This document shows, piece by piece, positions 39,032 to 40,182 of a stretch of DNA of 40,182 bases. Positions within the stretch are counted from its first letter, which is position 1. Every line of letters starts with the position of its first letter. Origin of the DNA: Paracraurococcus lichenis (GTDB taxonomy: Bacteria > Pseudomonadota > Alphaproteobacteria > Acetobacterales > Acetobacteraceae); the NCBI RefSeq assembly GCF_030657435.1, contig NZ_JAUTWS010000050.1, positions 1-40,182 on the forward strand, in the 5' to 3' direction. The notes under the pieces are model-generated. The model saw only the letters and a list, made by a program, of their open reading frames with translations. It made no database searches and had not been told where the DNA came from. The translations under genes were made by a program, and so were the position numbers.

Positions 39032-40182
39032 ATGCGGATGCGGATGACGCTCGCGGGCGCCCTGCTGGCGGCTGCTTCCATGGGTCCGGCGGTGGCGCAG
39101 ACCACCACGAACGGTCGGCCGCTGACGGCGGCGGAAATCGCGCTCGGGTTGCTGTCCGGCACGATCAAGCAGACTGCGACCTTCTCCGCGGCGAGCGGTG
39201 GCGCGGCGGGGCAGAACACGGTCATCGGCACCGGCCCGGACACGCTGACGCTGCAGGTGAGCCAGCAACGGTACCAGGGCGATGCCGTGGCAACGGTGCT
39301 GGTGGACGGCCAGCCGGCTGGAACCTTCGCCGTCTCCGCACTGCAGGGCCAGGGCACGGACACGGTCACACTGCGGGGCAGTTGGGGCGCCGGTCAGCGG
39401 GACGTGCAGGTGGTGTTCGAGGACGCCTTCGACGCGAACGCCGACTGGTCCGACCCGGGCAAGGTCATGGCCACCGGCAAGCAGGACCGGAACGTGTACG
39501 TCGAGGGGATGACCTACAACGGCCAGACGGTCAGCGGCGGCACGCTGGCGTTGTACAACAGCAGCAGCGCCAGCAGCGTCAGTTTCCTTGGGGCGGCGGC
39601 CGACACGGCCAGCGGGGGCACCACCGTGGGCACGGTGGGCGGTAGCACCACGATGGCCAGCACCGGCCCTACGGGCAGCACCGGGGCCAAGCCGCAGACC
39701 GGCGGGGCGCCGCAGGCGGTGTTATCGGACGATACGCCGGCCAGCGGCGGCATGACCGACGAACAACTGGCGGCGGTGCAGCAGTACCTCGACGGTGGCC
39801 GCGGCGCAGACCTCACCCCGGGCCAGGCGGCGGTGGTGACGGCCGGCAACCCGCTGCTGGCGGCGGCCGCGGCGCAGGGTCAGGACACCACTGCGGCTGC
39901 GGGGCAGGTCGTGGTGCAGGCGGCGGCCGGCCAAACGCCGCCGAACCTGCCAGGGTTCACGGTGCAATGGATGGAGGACTTCACCTCGGGCAAGTGCACG
40001 GGGTTGCTGTCCAACGTCTGGGGGCCGGGCGTGCGGTGCCCGGGGCCGGGCGTCATTACGCTGTCCAGCACGCCCGACAACCAGGACAGCGGGGCGATGA
40101 CGCGCCCCGATGGCTACGGCTCGGCCGGCGCCGGCGGCGGTTGGGGCTACGGCTTCTACAGCTTCACGCTCAAGGTGACGGG
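39032..40182 (+). CDS. exported carbohydrate-binding / GH16-type glycan hydrolase (3' end beyond window)
   Basis: The frame is open to the window end (383 codons seen). It starts with a signal peptide (MRMRMTLAGALLAAASMG, cleavage after AVA), preceded by GGGAGG. Residues about 60-180 form a CBM60-like, calcium-dependent carbohydrate-binding module (LQVSQQRYQGDAVATVLVDG, VYVEGMTYNGQTVSGGTLALYN). A low-complexity Gly/Ser/Thr/Ala linker follows. From residue 313 (WMEDFTSGKCTGLLSNVWG) to GYGFYSFTLKVTG it matches the beginning of GH16 enzymes, which hydrolyse beta-1,3/1,4-glucans or exopolysaccharides; the catalytic ExDxxE block would lie beyond the window. The active site is therefore unseen. Confidence 0.75.
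   Translation, partial: MRMRMTLAGALLAAASMGPAVAQTTTNGRPLTAAEIALGLLSGTIKQTATFSAASGGAAGQNTVIGTGPDTLTLQVSQQRYQGDAVATVLVDGQPAGTFAVSALQGQGTDTVTLRGSWGAGQRDVQVVFEDAFDANADWSDPGKVMATGKQDRNVYVEGMTYNGQTVSGGTLALYNSSSASSVSFLGAAADTASGGTTVGTVGGSTTMASTGPTGSTGAKPQTGGAPQAVLSDDTPASGGMTDEQLAAVQQYLDGGRGADLTPGQAAVVTAGNPLLAAAAAQGQDTTAAAGQVVVQAAAGQTPPNLPGFTVQWMEDFTSGKCTGLLSNVWGPGVRCPGPGVITLSSTPDNQDSGAMTRPDGYGSAGAGGGWGYGFYSFTLKVT

Noticed and set aside
1..40182. CRISPR arrays, tRNA and rRNA genes
   Set aside because: No regularly spaced short repeats with unique spacers and no cloverleaf or rRNA-like sequence were noticed; the only tandem repeat is the roughly 290-bp array at 36180.

Overview
The window is very GC-rich, and its coding style is that of an alphaproteobacterium. 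The Bug-type solute-binding protein, the MarC transporter, the dnaE2 remnant and the RepA_C-type replication remnant suggest Acetobacteraceae (Roseomonas-like). The taxon is an inference from gene content, not a measurement. A complete VirB/D4-type conjugation apparatus beside a relaxase operon, together with many insertion sequences and a broken plasmid replication gene, indicates a plasmid, chromid or integrated conjugative element.

Layout. 1-9110 is rich in insertion sequences: an IS1182-type fragment is cut off by a complete IS66-family element that carries a pRiA4b ORF-3-like passenger. A large exported Ig-like/c-type cytochrome gene follows, broken by a frameshift at a C7 tract. An IS6-family element then abuts and truncates an IS3-family element. 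9294-14618 is accessory cargo: a DUF1186/SEC-C protein, a tyrosine recombinase, a PIN-toxin/antitoxin pair, a zinc-ribbon protein of unknown role, and an OhrR-like regulator divergent from a small exported protein with two related palindromes between them. 14953-18393 is metabolic: a MarC membrane protein, a TauD/TfdA-type dioxygenase and a Bug-type periplasmic binding protein. 18400-20165 is a graveyard and regulatory zone: a dnaE2 5' fragment, a RepA C-terminal remnant with a coupled hypothetical gene, and an XRE regulator preceded by three inverted repeats.

20988-33393 is one tightly packed rightward operon encoding VirB1, B2, B3, B4, B5, an EexN-like lipoprotein, B6, a B7-like lipoprotein, B8, B9, B10, B11 and VirD4, ending with a GIY-YIG/T5orf172 nuclease that has a C-terminal membrane segment. 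Most start and stop codons overlap, so the parts are probably made in fixed proportion. A leftward relaxosome operon (36224 to 33390) converges on it, encoding a small accessory protein, a divergent MobF-like relaxase and a small charged helical protein. The two operons meet at a shared CTAG containing both stop codons.

Between the leftward relaxosome operon and a rightward operon (TraL/TraM-like proteins, a 44-residue membrane peptide and an exported CBM/GH16-type glycan hydrolase running off the window) lies the most unusual feature. The divergent intergenic region, with the 5' ends of both flanking genes, is present three times in tandem (36180-37057). It is the best candidate for oriT and the control region of the transfer genes. 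The relaxase beside it appears to lack the N-terminal tyrosine pair and the full His triad of classical MobF enzymes, and the coupling protein has a degenerate Walker A motif. The transfer system may therefore be mechanistically divergent.
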